64,000 nt of DNA. Origin: Phlegmacium glaucopus (lineage: Eukaryota > Basidiomycota > Agaricomycetes > Agaricales > Cortinariaceae). The position numbers were made by a program, and so were the translations under genes. Shown here piece by piece: positions 26,047 through 38,322 of this stretch; positions within the stretch are counted from its first letter, which is position 1; each line of letters opens with the position of its first letter. Where the stretch lies: contig MU130532.1 in assembly GCA_015039465.1 (NCBI GenBank), positions 472,265 through 536,264 of the forward strand. Reading direction: 5' to 3'. A model generated the notes under the pieces. It searched no databases, was not told the DNA's origin, and saw nothing but the letters and a program-made list of their open reading frames with translations.

Positions 26047-28827
26047 ATGCGTTGCTTTCTGACAGCGCCGCTCGTCATAGCGAGCCTCGCTGGCCATGTC
26101 TACGGGCTGCGGCAACCCACCCCTTCTCCATATGATGAAGGACGAGTGAACTACCGACGAAAGTCCCTCGGCTTTGGTCCGGAACATCCCCATGCTGTCT
26201 TCCGCTCCAGTCCCTATCAGATTCAGACCAATGGTTTCACACCCGCCGGTCCTTTAATGGACCCCCTAGACGTGGCCCGTGTCTTCATAGAGGACGTCCT
26301 CGACACCCAGTTATCGCAAAGTTCGTCATACAAGCTCCGCAAGGATTCGTACACCGATAAGAACACGGGCGTCACTCACGTCTATGTTCGCCAACTGGTC
26401 AACGGTCTCGAGGTCACTGACGGAGACATGAACATCAATATCAAGGATGGAGTGGTCCTATCTTATGGAACTTCGGTATGTTTAAGTTCTGACATCTCGT
26501 GTGACTTTGAACTAAAAATCGTTCGAGTTCTACAAAGGGCCGAGCCCACCACCTTTTGTCAATTCCGAAGTCAATGCCATCCGGGATCCTCGTCGAGAAT
26601 ATTGCGACCAATTATATCAATCATTCGCAAGTCTCAGGCGTACCAACATGGCTGATTCGGAACAAATCGTCATGGGCTCGGGATCACATTCGGATGGCTC
26701 GTCTCACGACCTCGGGTTCATGCTGAAGAGTAACTGTGAAATTTTCGACCTTCCTTCAAATTTCGACTCGGAAGACACGTCTGATTTCCGCCCTGCTCTC
26801 TTAAAGTTCATGGCAACTGCCACTCCTGATCCCCGAGTCGCGAGTAATATTTTCAATCACTTCAACCGCCACAAAGATGCGATGACCATCACGCCTGTTA
26901 GCCACTTTGCCCCGTCTCCTGGCGAGCATTCCATTCAGTTTACTGTCGATAATGTTCCCGAAGCGGTTAACCCTGTGAAAACAAAGCTGGCTTACATCCA
27001 GGTCCCGACTCAGGACAGAGAAAGCACCGAATTGCACCTCGTGTGGAAGGTTTTTGCTTTTCTGTTTACTTTTATCGCTCCCATATTTACCACCGCAATT
27101 CTAGTTCGAAGTTGAGATGGAAGATAACTGGTATGAAACTGCCGTCTCCGTCTCTGCCCCTCACAAGATCATCTCTGTCGTTGATTGGGCGTCAGATGCT
27201 CCTGTTCCCAAACCTGAGCCTCAAATCCCCGCCACTTATAATGTCTTTTCCTGGGGTATCAACGATCCGAGCCTTGGCAGTAGGTCATTAAACAAGGAAA
27301 ACTTCGATATTTTGGCTTCACCCGTTGGTTGGCATTCTCTTCCCTATAACAACGATCCAGCCTCCAGAGGTGTTAAGGCGACGCAATTTTATAGGAACAC
27401 CACTACAACCTGGGGAAACAATGTACGCGACTTTTGGATTCAAAAAAGTAGTAGCTCAAATCTAAACTTATTCCTTTCTTACAACAGGTCTTTGCGCAGG
27501 AGAACTGGGAGGGTCAGAATTCATTCATTGACAATTACCGACCGGACGCTGGCAAGAGCAAGGTCTTCGATTATAAATATGAACCTCAGATGACGGCGAA
27601 GCCGGACGCTCTGGACGAGGCCCAAAAGTATATCAACGCCACAGTTACGCAACTCTTCTACACTGCGAATTTGGTCCATGATCTCTACTACCGGTCAGTT
27701 CCACATGAATTCCTTTTTTTCCTCCATTGACTAGTCATAACAGATATGGCTTCGATGAACTTGCAGGCAACTTCCAACAATATAACTTTGGTCGAGGAGG
27801 CGAAGAGAATGACGCAGTCATTGCCAACGCCCAGGATGGTTCCGGATACAACAACGCCAACTTCATGACTCCTCCTGATGGGCAGAACGGCCGCATGAGG
27901 ATGTACATCTGGAATTCCGCCCTTCCGTTCCGTGATGGCGACCTCGAAGCTGGTATCGTTATTCACGAAATGAGTCACGGTTTGAGCATACGTTTGACTG
28001 GTGGTCCCGATAATTCGGGTTGCTTGGGCTGGGGCGAAAGCGGTGGTATGGGTGAAGGATGGGGCGATTTCTTGGCTACAACTGTTCGCAGTAACAAGGA
28101 GTACTCTGACTATCCTATGGGCGCTTGGGCCGCAAACCAGGCCAAGGGAATCAGAAATTACATTTACTCTGTGGTATGGCTTGGAAACTTTCGCTTATAC
28201 AAACATTCAGACGCTGATGATCAATCAGGACGAGAAAATCAACCCTTCAACGTATAAAACTCTTGACAAGCCAGGATACTGGGGTGTTCATGCAGTTGGA
28301 GAAGTCTGGGCTCAGATTCTCTGGGTCGTGTCGCAGAAACTGATTGAGAAACATGGATTCTCGGATGACTTGTTCCCTCCCGCTCCCCTCGAAGATGGAT
28401 CTGTTCCACTTGGTGATTTCTACCGTACGGATACCAGAGGACCTCTTGTTCCCAAGCACGGAAACTCTTTGGTAGTGCAGTAAGGCTCTCTCTTGCTTAT
28501 ACGATACATCGCTTACGCTGTATTCTAGGCTCGTTGTGAACGCAATGAAGCTTCAAGTTTGCCGTCCTTCATTCTTTGACGCTCGTGATGCTATCATCCA
28601 GGCTGATCAAATCCTCACTGGCGGAGAAAATTTCTGTACGCTATGGGAAGGATTCGCAGCTCGTGGATTGGGCCAAGACGCGACAGTCCGCGATCGCACG
28701 CCATGGGGTGGAGGCGTCAGGACAGACGTTAGTCTCCCACCTCTTCATCGTCTTTCTTTTATGAGATTCTAATTGTTTTACTTAGGGATATGCTGTTCCT
28801 GTGGCTTGCCAGTCTGACGAAGAATAA
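26047..28827 (+). CDS. Fungalysin, secreted zinc metalloprotease (peptidase family M36)
   Basis: Extracellular protein-degrading enzyme. The N-terminus [20 protein letters not shown] is a signal peptide. The propeptide (FTP-like, about residues 60-150) contains [21 protein letters not shown]. The mature domain includes [53 protein letters not shown] (HExxH with both zinc histidines and the catalytic Glu) and [12 protein letters not shown] (third zinc ligand Glu), then [20 protein letters not shown] and C-terminal [20 protein letters not shown] ending [11 protein letters not shown]. Seven or so short introns. The first intron needs an unusual donor (GTTTAAG inside TCGGTAT) to keep phase; with the obvious GTATGT donor the frame breaks. 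All catalytic residues are present. Confidence 0.88.
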
Positions 28828-30016
28828 GCTTAAGAAACCTTAAGCAGCCCAAGCACAAGAACGACATCTCATCCACTCCATGCTTTCTTTCTTAATCTCG
28901 TAGGCTGATTGGCTTGTTATTTTGATCTCTTCTCGATCCGGTTTTCCTCACTCCCTGCATCGTTAGTGCCGCGACGGTCAAGTTTCTATATATACACGGG
29001 TTCATCTTACGTATGTCTTTTATAGGATAGAAGCACAAGCGTCTATATACCATACCTTTGGCAAACATACAGTTTTGCTTTTTTTTTGTCGTTTTACTCT
29101 ACTTGGTTGATTGTAGGCATATCATAGTCATCTAGTTATGATTTTGAATTGGAAAAATGAAATGTTCTATTTTTTGTGACTGTCCCATCATGCCCGGTCC
29201 ATTTCAATGTGGCCATTCTTCTGGTTCTCAACCCACACCCATTCGTCCAATCACCCGGCTCACTCTTACATCGCACTTGTCAATGAAAGACCGAACAAGA
29301 TGCGTTGCTTCAAATTTTTTTGTTGATCAGGATTGAGTCGCATCTGTACAGTCGCTAAGGAATGGTTTCGTTGATAGCATTCGACGGGCATATAGTGACC
29401 ATCATCATCTTATCAGGTAAGTCTGAGTATGCAGCATACACATTATTATTACCTCAAAAGACCTGATGATGTTTGGATCGCCTGGGCCAGTTCAATTTCT
29501 TACAAGGTTCCGTTCCACCATTCACTGGCCTTACGCTGTCCTTATAATTAGCCTCTCTGAGGAACTGCGGTCTTCTTTTGTGGAACACCAAGGAAAGAAA
29601 AAATTAGCCATATATGCAGACACACCGTCGATTTTGATAATACTTATATCAACCGAAGGATATTGACATCACGGGAAGCTAAAGCTGTAGCACCAATTGG
29701 CAGCCCAAGAACAGTGGTTGCCAGTCTTCATGATGTAGTGTTACAACTTGATCATGTGCATGAAAGCCAAACCGTTGGATGATCACGGAATTCCAAACGA
29801 CCAGCGCAAATTAGCATATTCCAACGCCACATTATACATTGCGGAGAGGACGATCTCTGAGATTAGGAAAAGTTTGTTTGCTCGTATACGATGACATTGA
29901 ATTTCATCGGAGTACCCTAACTCTACGTCGAACAAGAAAATATCTATTCTACCGTATATAAATGTCAGTCAAGTTCGAAAAAAAAAGTAGGGGGAAAAAC
30001 GAGCGCTTACAGGTAT
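28828..30016. other. Intergenic between convergent genes, no gene seen
   Basis: The fungalysin gene (plus) and the MPP-beta gene (minus) converge here. The 66-codon frame at 29466 has no recognisable feature. Confidence 0.4.
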
Positions 30017-31596
30017 CTAATACACCATAGAGGACATATCAGCACGAATACGATTGTAATCCAAAACACCCTCGATGCTTCCAACAGCTGCAATAGCAAT
30101 CTACACCAAAGATCCGTTAGTCAATGGACGACGAAGATAAAATAAAAAACTTACATCTTTGTCCCACAGGTATTTTTGAGCAACACGTTTGATTTCATCT
30201 ACAGTCACCGCATCGACAGCAGTCTCAATTTCTTGAGGCGTCAATCTCTTTCCGCTAGTAACAATTTGACGACCAATATCTTCCGCAACAGCAGTAGACC
30301 CATCCAAACCGAGCAAAAGCCCCGCCTTGAGCTGACTCTTCGCCCTCTCCACTTCCCCTTCCGTAGGAGCCACACTCATCCTCGTCCACTCCCTCAACGT
30401 AAAATGAGTCAAATCATCCAAATTCATCAAGTTCTCCGAAACCAAATAGATACCCCACAAACCCGTATCGGAATATGAAGTAGAAAATGACATGAATGAA
30501 TTCGCGAGATTGTGCGAGGAGATGATATGGGATAATCGGGAGGAGGTGAGGGATGAGGAACCGAGGCTGCGGTCCCAGTTGCCGAAAATACCTTGCATGA
30601 CCATCATGGGAAAATAGTCGGGGGAGCTCCAGCCGACACCTTCGACTGCGATGGCGATGTTGGCTGTTGGGATGTTGTCGTCGCGGATGCGGACTTCGGA
30701 ACCGACGAAACTGGGTTTGGGGTGGGATGTGCGTCCCAGAGGGATGGGAGAAGGAGAGACAGGTAGGGAGGAGAAGTGCTTTTTGGCGAGTGAGACGAGT
30801 TCGTTGTGTTCGACTCCACCGGTGCCGACTAGGACCATGCGGTCCGCGGTGTAGTTCGTCTTGATGTATGAGGCTAGGTCGTCCCTCTGTATAGAGAGGA
30901 TGTTGGCTTTAGGCCCTAGAATAGTACGTCCCAGAGCTTGGCCTAGTCAAAGTAATAAAAAAATCATTCAATGAAATGGTCAACAAACAAGTTGTACCCA
31001 CCTTGGAAAGCAACAGCATGAAGATGATCAAAGACAACTTCCTCAAGTTGCTTATCTACTTCCTGCTGTTCACGCACAATAACATCTCTCTCCCTTTCAA
31101 TCGCCGCCTTTTCAAGTTTAGAATTCTGTAGGATATCACTGATGATATCCACAGCAACAGGCACATCTTTCCTAAAACTCTTCGCATAATACACCGTTTG
31201 TTCTCGAGAGGTATACGCATTGAGGTGAGCTCCGAGGTTCTCTACTTCCAACTCGAGAGCACGTTGAGAACGACGGTTGGTACCTTTGAACGCCATGTGT
31301 TCGAGGAAGTGAGCGGTACCGTTGGTTTTATCAGTCTCGGCTCGTGAGCCAGCGTCAATCCATACACCAACTGTGGCAGTTTGTGCGTGTGGTTGAGCTT
31401 CAGTAGCTACTGTCAACCCATTAGAAAGTGTAGAGACCTCGGTGAATGGTCCTGGGACGTTATGAGCTGTCGCGAAACTGCGCCAGGCTCGAGGCTAATG
31501 TAGTGTCAATAACGTAGGTTTTGAGAGAAAGATGAGGCTTACTGGATTGCGCGCTGCGCTCCTGACGACGCGGCTGAGAACTGTTCTGGAGACCAT
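30017..31596 (-). CDS. MAS1: Mitochondrial processing peptidase beta subunit
   Basis: Zinc peptidase subunit that removes targeting presequences in the mitochondrial matrix, partner of MPP-alpha. Starts [18 protein letters not shown], an Arg-rich amphipathic presequence, and after a short intron continues [19 protein letters not shown] then [12 protein letters not shown]. The M16 inverted zinc motif [11 protein letters not shown] (HxxEH) is intact, followed by [20 protein letters not shown] and the downstream Glu ligand region. Later blocks are [55 protein letters not shown] and the C-terminus [20 protein letters not shown] ending MVY. Introns at about 31550-31505, 30955-31005, 30880-30950 and 30105-30153. 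Length about 465 residues, as expected. The presence of HFLEH makes it beta rather than alpha or a bc1 core protein. Confidence 0.93.
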
Positions 31597-31874
31597 TCAA
31601 TACCGATGAGGGAGCAAGTTTTTTTTGAGGGAGGACCATCATTCAGTCGGGATTTCACGCGACGGATTTTGCCGATATATGACATAAGCACGTATAATTG
31701 GACCGAGACTGAACGTGACCCTACTTACTTACACAAAAACATCCAACTTGCAATACCCTTCAAGTAATGTTACCATTCTGAACACTTCGTAAATTTCTGC
31801 TATGCTATTTTTGGGACCCTGAGCCGCGAACCTCGTATTGTGTTCTGAGGCAGTTTCAATGAAAAGGTTTTTGG
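31597..31874. other. Intergenic, no gene seen
   Basis: Short divergent spacer upstream of MPP-beta. Confidence 0.4.
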
Positions 31875-32860
31875 AGGAGGCATATAACTTTTCAGGACAC
31901 ACTTGAAGCTTGCACTAAACTCAGAAATGGCTTCAAAAAGCTCTTCTCCTTGACGCGAAATTTGAGAGCTCGTTATCGACATCATGCCGGTCCAAAAGCC
32001 ATGATCTGGACACATTCTAGTCAAAGTAAAGGCAGCTTGCACTGAATCCCGTGATACAGAAATATGGCATTATCGTCGAGACGTTCCCAGCACCAATATT
32101 GCCAGACATGTCCAAGAACTCGGTGAAGGTGTAGCCGATTCTGAAAAGTGCGATCGAATGAGAAAGATCTTCATGATCATTTTCATTTATCGCTATCGAT
32201 AGCTCATCACTGATATGTTTGCTTAGAGCCCTTCCGACATTTCCTGCGGTGAAGTTTCTACTTTGCCTGTCGCCCTCACGACACTGATGTCGGTTTGTAC
32301 AATCAAAATCCTCATGATTTTTGGGTTGGTTCCACCCCCTATTGTCATCCTCGGCGGATTCGAGTCCAATTCCGTTGGGCAGAATAATATTGATTGTAAA
32401 TTTGACTGTAACGTCGACCATTCAGCAATACAACTTGTGAAGCTTTCTGGCTTCTCGCCCATCATCACGACTGCTTCTCTCAAGCACGCCGAGTTCCTCA
32501 AGTCTCTCGGCGCAACGCACGTCATTGATCGCAATGTTTCCGCCTCTTCAGTAGCAACTGAGGTCAGCAGCATAACCAAGGATGCGCCTATCAAATATGC
32601 AGTCGATTCTATCTCCTTAGCGGACACACAGCAAGCCGCTTACCTCCTTGGTTAGCTTGCTATTTTTCTTTCAGCAGCAATAAAGGCGACTAAAGATATC
32701 ATCACCGTTTTTGGTGCTATATGCTCGAAACCCTGTATCATCGCCACCTTCAAGTTGAACAACTACTGAAGGTACTATTAAGGTGTTGGTCGTAGCACAG
32801 TTACTTATCCCAAGAACGTACACACTTGAAAATCTCTACCCGATACTGTACTGTAATCAG
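31875..32860 (+). pseudogene. Dead copy of the enoyl-reductase-like MDR gene
   Basis: Aligns with the intact copy at 32985-34256 from its 5' flank (shared GGAGGCATATA) through most of the exons. Exon 1 has stops and indels (for example the codon after the Ser-Ser-Pro segment is TGA, and the ATG-equivalent region is altered). The exon equivalent to 33301-33400 is largely missing. The cofactor-binding exon has lost the GGSSSVGQN loop, while the exon around VDHSAIQLVKLSGFSPIITT to SLADTQQAAYLLG is still open before a premature stop at about 32653. Homology fades near 32800. The first of three copies in this neighbourhood. Confidence 0.85.
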
Positions 32861-32984
32861 TGTATGTATGCCATTCAATTATATATTTTTGGTCAGAAGC
32901 TTCTAGAAGGTAAGTAATAGTCCAGGATCATGGCGTATCCGAGGCATATACCACTACCACTTGAAGCTCGCAGTGACTTCAGAC

Positions 32985-34256
32985 ATGGCACCTTCGACTC
33001 AAAAAGCTCTTCTCCTTGTCGTGAAATTTGGGAACTTCGTTGTCGACACCATACCAGTCCCAGAGCCAGGTCCTGGGGACATTCTAGTGAAAGTAAAGGC
33101 AGCTGCGCTGAACCCCGTGGACTGGAAAATTCACAAATATGGCGTCCTTATCGAGACGTTCCCAGCTATCCTTGGCGCAGCTGTTGCTGGAGATGTCGAA
33201 GAACTCGGTGAAGGTGTAACCGATTTTAAAAAGGGCGATCGAGTGTGATTATGATCATGATCTGTTAATATTATAATCGAAAGCTCATCGCCATCTTATT
33301 TACAGATTCTTTCAAGTTCAATTCAAGGATGGTCATGAGGGATTTCAGCAGCATGCGCTTGGCATTGCTGCAACTGCCGCGAAGGTCGATTACGTCTATT
33401 CCTTCCTGGGTAGTAATTACTCATATGTTTTACTTAGATTCCTTTCAATGTTTCCTACGATGAAGCTTCTACTTTGCCTGTAGCCCTCACGGCAGCATAT
33501 GTCGGTTTGTACAATAAAAACCCAAATGGATTTGGGCTAGTTCCACCTGTATCTCCCGAGGGTAAGGGAAAGTATGCTGGAAACCCTATTGTCATCATCG
33601 GTGGATCCAGTTCCGTTGGGCAGAATGGTATGTTGTCATACAACTTGTCAAAATTTGCCTGTAAATATCAACCATTCAGCGATACAACTTGCGAAACTTT
33701 CTGGCTTCTCGCCCATCATCACCACTGCTTCTCCCAAGAATGCTGAGGCCCTCAAGTCTCTCGGCGCAACGCACGTCATTGATCGTAATGTTTCCGCCTC
33801 TGCACTAGCATCTGAAGTCAGCAGCATAACCCAGAATGCGCCTGTCAAATATGCAGTCGATTCTATCTCCTTAGCGGACACACAGCAAGCCGCTTACGAC
33901 CTCCTTGCGCCCGGTGGTCAACTTGCTATTTTCCTTCTAGTAGCAGTAAAGACGACCAAGGAGAAGGATATTATCGCCGTTTCTGGTGGTATAAGGCACC
34001 CACCCAACATAGAACTGCTCGAAACGCTGTATCATGACCACCTTGAACAACTGCTGAAAGAAGGCGCTATCAAGGTGAGCCACGATCGCAAATGTTCTCC
34101 GTTTCATTTCGTGTTGATTAATTTTTATTACCGCAGCCAAACCAAGTTGAAGTACTGCCGGACGGTCTTGCGGGAATATCGGATGGGTTGAAACGAATGG
34201 AGGCAGGCCAGGTCTCGCGATTGAAACTGGTTGCTCATCCACAAGAAACAGTCTAA
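32985..34256 (+). CDS. MDR-superfamily enoyl-reductase-like oxidoreductase, copy 2
   Basis: Medium-chain dehydrogenase/reductase of the type annotated as zinc-binding alcohol dehydrogenase or enoyl reductase in fungi; probably NAD(P)H-dependent, substrate unknown. About 350 residues in six exons: MAPSTQKALLL; the GroES-like part VPVPEPGPGDILVKVKAAAL then NPVDWK; EELGEGVTDFKKGDRV; YDEASTLPVALTAAYVGLY; the nucleotide-binding loop IIGGSSSVGQN joined to AIQLAKLSGF; ATHVIDRNVS; and LLAPGGQLAIFL. Catalytic-zinc Cys/His residues of classical alcohol dehydrogenases are not evident, which favours a zinc-free reductase. Frame intact; stop TAA at 34254-34256. Confidence 0.82.
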
Positions 34257-34390
34257 TTGTGAATGTGTATTACTCAGCATTATTGTTCAAGTCCTAAAAC
34301 GCCGGTACACGGCTATCACTTGGCTCACCCCGCGGACTGAACAAAATGTAAAACTTACATGAGGTCCTGAGCAAATCAACACTGACTATT

Positions 34391-34414
34391 GTCCCCTTCG
34401 GGGTGACATACGAA

Positions 34415-34445
<31 letters not shown>

Positions 34446-34503
34446 GGCCCCTGCACAAGGATGACACGCTTTCCCGGAGTGGTAGATCTACGGATCTCAA
34501 TAT
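34391..34503 (+). ncRNA. U6 spliceosomal snRNA
   Basis: The 5' stem-loop CCCCTTCGGGG (34392-34402) is followed by ATTGGAACGATACAGAGAAG with the invariant ACAGAGA box at 34429-34435, the AGC triad at 34441-34443, and the internal stem-loop region ATGGCCCCTGCACAAGGATG ending ACACGC, as in U6 across eukaryotes. It is followed by a T4 run at 34507-34510, compatible with RNA polymerase III termination. The 3' tail after ACACGC is not one I recognise, so the exact end is uncertain. No convincing TATA box lies 25-30 bp upstream. Essential core of the spliceosome catalytic centre if expressed. Confidence 0.87.
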
Positions 34504-34510
34504 TTATTTT

Positions 34511-35155
34511 ATTCTTTTTTAATGACTTTTCAGCTATATAAGTATCACTGCCCTTGTCGTTCCCGATTTTTTTGTCAAAGTTGAACCCCTGTTAAAATTT
34601 ATCTACAATAATGTATATAATATGAATACCAATGTATGTAAATTTGACCGCAGCATTAAATAATGTTGAACTTGAGCGTACTTTTTTTATGGCGTCGGAC
34701 GTTAAAAATAGCTTCTTCTGCCAATGTATCAATTTGATGGACTGGATACTACAGAGGACTCCTAGGATTAACTCAATTCAGCCCTCGAGCCCTGTGATAC
34801 AATCGACTGTGCAAAATGAAGCGGTGGTTTTCAAGCAAAATGTGGAGAATATGGAACTTCAGCTTCCGCACTGGCAAGTTTTCTAGCGCGTAACTATAGA
34901 TAAGTACTGAGTCAGACTCGGACTCTGAGCAGCACCGGGAAAGTATGCCATGATACTGGTCGTCGTAAAGAATCATATGTAGATGCACTGGCGCACGGAG
35001 CCTACTAGCACTTGAGTAAGGTATATTCAAGATGTTCGTGTGTTGAATGAAAAGAAGGAAATTTGAGTGCAAATATTTGTCAAACTGATAAATAGTAGTA
35101 TACATAGCCGGTAGGCGATCGATATAACATCGACTTTGTCCGTAACAGTACACAC
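34511..35155. other. Intergenic, no gene seen
   Basis: AT-rich. Open frames on both strands are short and unconserved-looking. Confidence 0.4.
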
Positions 35156-36323
35156 ATGCTGCTCGATTCCACTTGCCCCTACGTTGTGGGTATGACCTTA
35201 AATCTCACTACTATTGTCGATATTCACGGTCCTGAGAGTCGTGGAGACAGCCTCAGTGTTCATGTCGATCACGTCTTCCTTCCATTCACCAAAAGTCAGG
35301 CCATGCGTATTCGCGTCTTTCGTCCTTCTCCTGATAGCACATCAGATATGCCTGAAGTAGCTGTCCTTAAATTGTATGATCGCAGATGGATTGATGATAG
35401 GAAATTCGACGATCAACCATGGTCCCCTGCGCGCGAAGAGGCAGCCCAAATGCGCTGGACCGCAACCGCTTCCGGAGACTTGGTAGATGATTTCGACACA
35501 CTGAGTTCAGATGATTACACTCCATCACACGAGGAAGAGCAACACCGGCGCACTTGCAAAGTAGGTTTGATCCAATATTCATGCACGCAAGCCTGAGGGC
35601 TAATGCATTTCATGATTCCAGCTACGTTTTGAAACCGAACGTGAAGCATATAGACGTCTCTCGGATCTACAGGGTGTGACGATCCCTCGTCTTTACAAAG
35701 CAGTCATCGTCTCTTCACTAGATATAACCCCTCGCAATGCTGCGGAAACTCTCATTTATGGGATCATCATAGAGAAAATTGATGCCATGCCTCTTCCTTC
35801 TGTGGACCCCTCTAGTTACAACTTTTCGTCACTCGGTCATTCTTTGATGGCAGCTGCGTATTCATTCTCGTCGCGCGGCGTTATCCATAATGACGTGCGC
35901 TCGGACAATATTCTTATCTCACCAAAGCGTATTGTCCTCATTGATTTCGGCCAAGCAATCCTAAGAGGTGACAGTGAAGATGCAGAGCAGTGGGCTGGAC
36001 AAGTAGATATGGAGGATGAAGTGGAGGGTCTCCGTCGGATATTGCATAATCGCCGAATACGCGACTCCAGTCCTTACATCCCTATGAAAGATGATGGCTA
36101 TGGTTTCTCCCTTTTCAACCACAACATGTCACTCCAGCGAGAGTCGTGGCGTAATCGCTGGTATGATCAAGTAAGTACTCTACCAAAAAACAGTGACGAC
36201 GATGGAAAATCCGAGCAACCCCCATGGTGGACATTAAAAAAGGAAGTGCAAGAGTGGCTTGACTCTAGACCTTATCCACCTGAGTCCTTCAAAGTTCCTC
36301 GACTTGGTTCGCCCAGTTGCTAG
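35156..36323 (+). CDS. Atypical fungal protein-kinase-like protein
   Basis: Two exons (35156-35560 and 35622-36323) join as RTCK-LRFETERE and encode about 368 residues. Kinase-like signs: VAVLKLYDRR (beta3 lysine candidate) in the N-lobe, EREAYRRLSDLQG (alphaC-like with a Glu), the hinge-like ETLIYGIIIEKIDA, then GVIHNDVRSDNILI in the catalytic-loop position and IVLIDFGQA as DFG. The HRD motif reads HND, keeping the catalytic Asp, and the Asn five residues after it (RSDN) is present. The N-lobe carries a ~50-residue acidic insertion. This pattern is typical of large, fast-evolving kinase-like families in mushrooms. Function unknown; catalysis is possible because Lys, Asp and DFG all remain. 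Confidence 0.7.
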
Positions 36324-37051
36324 AAAGGTTGCCGGTTGCATAATTCCCGACCCGCTGAATCAGGTAGTTGAATACCCGATAATCTTGTACGGGGAGGACT
36401 ATTTGTGTAGCTCTATCCAAGATACCTTTATAGTATAGAATAAAATATAGCACGGGTGACGGTTGGGCACAAGGGTGTTGACTTGGAGCAGAAACGCCCC
36501 CTTATTACCGTCGTTTTGATTCAGAAGGTCAGATTGACAAGTATCTAGTCGTCCTCGACATAGCCATCGTGATATCAGCCAAGGAGAAGCTTCTGGAAAA
36601 TACCTGCTCTAGAGGAGGCCCTTCGGCGCCTACGGTCACCGGCTAACCTTATTAGCCGATACCATGTGTCACAGTGTGTGACAGAGCCAACTTCTTGCAT
36701 CGTTGGACAATTGTTGGTTGATTGTTGGACTACCTTGAAAACTTCCAACTTGGTGAGTACTACCAGTCACTTCAAGTCGTAATATGTCACCATCCAGTCG
36801 CTAAACAATTCATAAACCTTCTGCTAGTCCGAGTCCCATCTATTAGTGTCAAAAGCTAACTAATAACAGACCACGCTTATAAACACTTTCATGGCTAATG
36901 GAAAGCTACTGTAAGCCTGGAGAGTGACCAAGCTTTTTACCAAGCATAGCGCTATTTTTAGCATTTTGACTCCACGTGAGGAGTAGGCTCGTGTTTATAA
37001 AAAGGAAGGCATATGAATCCGACTTTCCAGGACACCCTTGAAAACTCAGAC
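36324..37051. other. Intergenic, no gene seen
   Basis: Contains the promoter of the third reductase copy. Its last ~40 bp resemble the 5' flank of the other reductase copies only weakly. Confidence 0.4.
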
Positions 37052-38322
37052 ATGTCGCCTTCGACTCAAAAAGCTCTTCTCGTTGATGCCAAATTTGGCA
37101 AGTTCGTTCTGGACACCGTACCGGTCCCAAACCCAGGTCCTGGGGAAATTCTAGTGAAAGTCAAGGCAGCTTCACTAAATCCCGTGGACTGGAAGGTACA
37201 GAAATATGGTATCTTTGTCGAGACGTACCCAGCCGTCCTTGGCACAGATATTGCTGGAGATGTCGAGGAACTCGGAGAAGGTGTAACCGATTTAAAAAAG
37301 GGCGATCGAGTGTGAGAGGATCTCCATCATGATGACTTACCGATAGCTCATCACCACTTTTTTTTTCTTAAAAGAGTCCTACAAGGTCAATTCAAAAACG
37401 CTTATTCAGGGTTTCAGCAGTATACACTTGGCATTGCTTCGACTGTTGCGAAGGTTGGTCCACTCCTTCCTAACTAACTGCTCATACTGATATAATTTTC
37501 TTTAGATTCCTTCCAATATTTCCTACGATGAAGCTTCTACTTTGCCTGTGGCCCTCACAGCAGCGTATGTCGGTTTGTACAATAAAAACCCAAATGGACT
37601 TGGGCTGGTTCCACCTGTATCTCCCGAAGGTAAGGGAAAGTACGCTGGAACCCCTATTGTTATCCTCGGCGGATCCAGTTCCGTTGGGCAGAACGGTAAG
37701 TTGTTATATTACTTGTCAAATAAAATTTGACTCTAACGTTGGACCATTCAGCAATACAACTTGCGAAAATTTCTGGCTTCTCGCCCATCATCACCACCGC
37801 TTCTCTCAAGCACGCCGAGTTCCTCAAGTCTCTCGGCGCAACGCACGTCATTGATCGTAATGTTTCCGCTTCTGCACTAGCAACTGAGGTCAGCAGCATA
37901 ACCCAGGATGCGCCTATCAAACATGCGGTAGATTCTATCTCCTTAGCGGACACACAGCAAGCCGCTTACGAGCTCCTTGCGCCTGGTGGTCAACTCGCTA
38001 CTTTCCTTTCAGTCGCAGTAAAGACGACCAAGGAGAAGAATGTTATCGCCGTTTTGGGTACTATAAGGCACCCAGCCAACATCGAACTGCTCGAAACGCT
38101 GTATCACGACAACCTAGAACAGCTACTGAAAGAAGGCACTATCAAGGTGAGCCATGATCGCGAAGGTTCTCCTCTTCATGCTGACTAATTGTATTACTGT
38201 AGCCGAATCAAGTTGAAGTACTTCCAGACGGTCTTGCGGGAATATCGGATGGGTTGAAACGAATGGAGGCTGGCCAGATCTCGCGATCGAAGCTAGTCGC
38301 TCGTCCACAGGAAACGGCGTAA
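37052..38322 (+). CDS. MDR-superfamily enoyl-reductase-like oxidoreductase, copy 3
   Basis: Paralogue of the gene at 32985 with the same exon layout. MSPSTQKALLVDAKFGKFVL, PGPGEILVKVKAASLNPVDW, EELGEGVTDLKKGDRV, YDEASTLPVALTAAYVGLY, ILGGSSSVGQN joined to AIQLAKISGF, and LLAPGGQLATFLSVAVKTTK are all open; stop at 38320-38322. It is more similar to copies 1 and 2 in the C-terminal exons than in exon 1. The U6 and kinase-like genes lie between copies 2 and 3, so the set is a dispersed tandem cluster. Confidence 0.82.
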
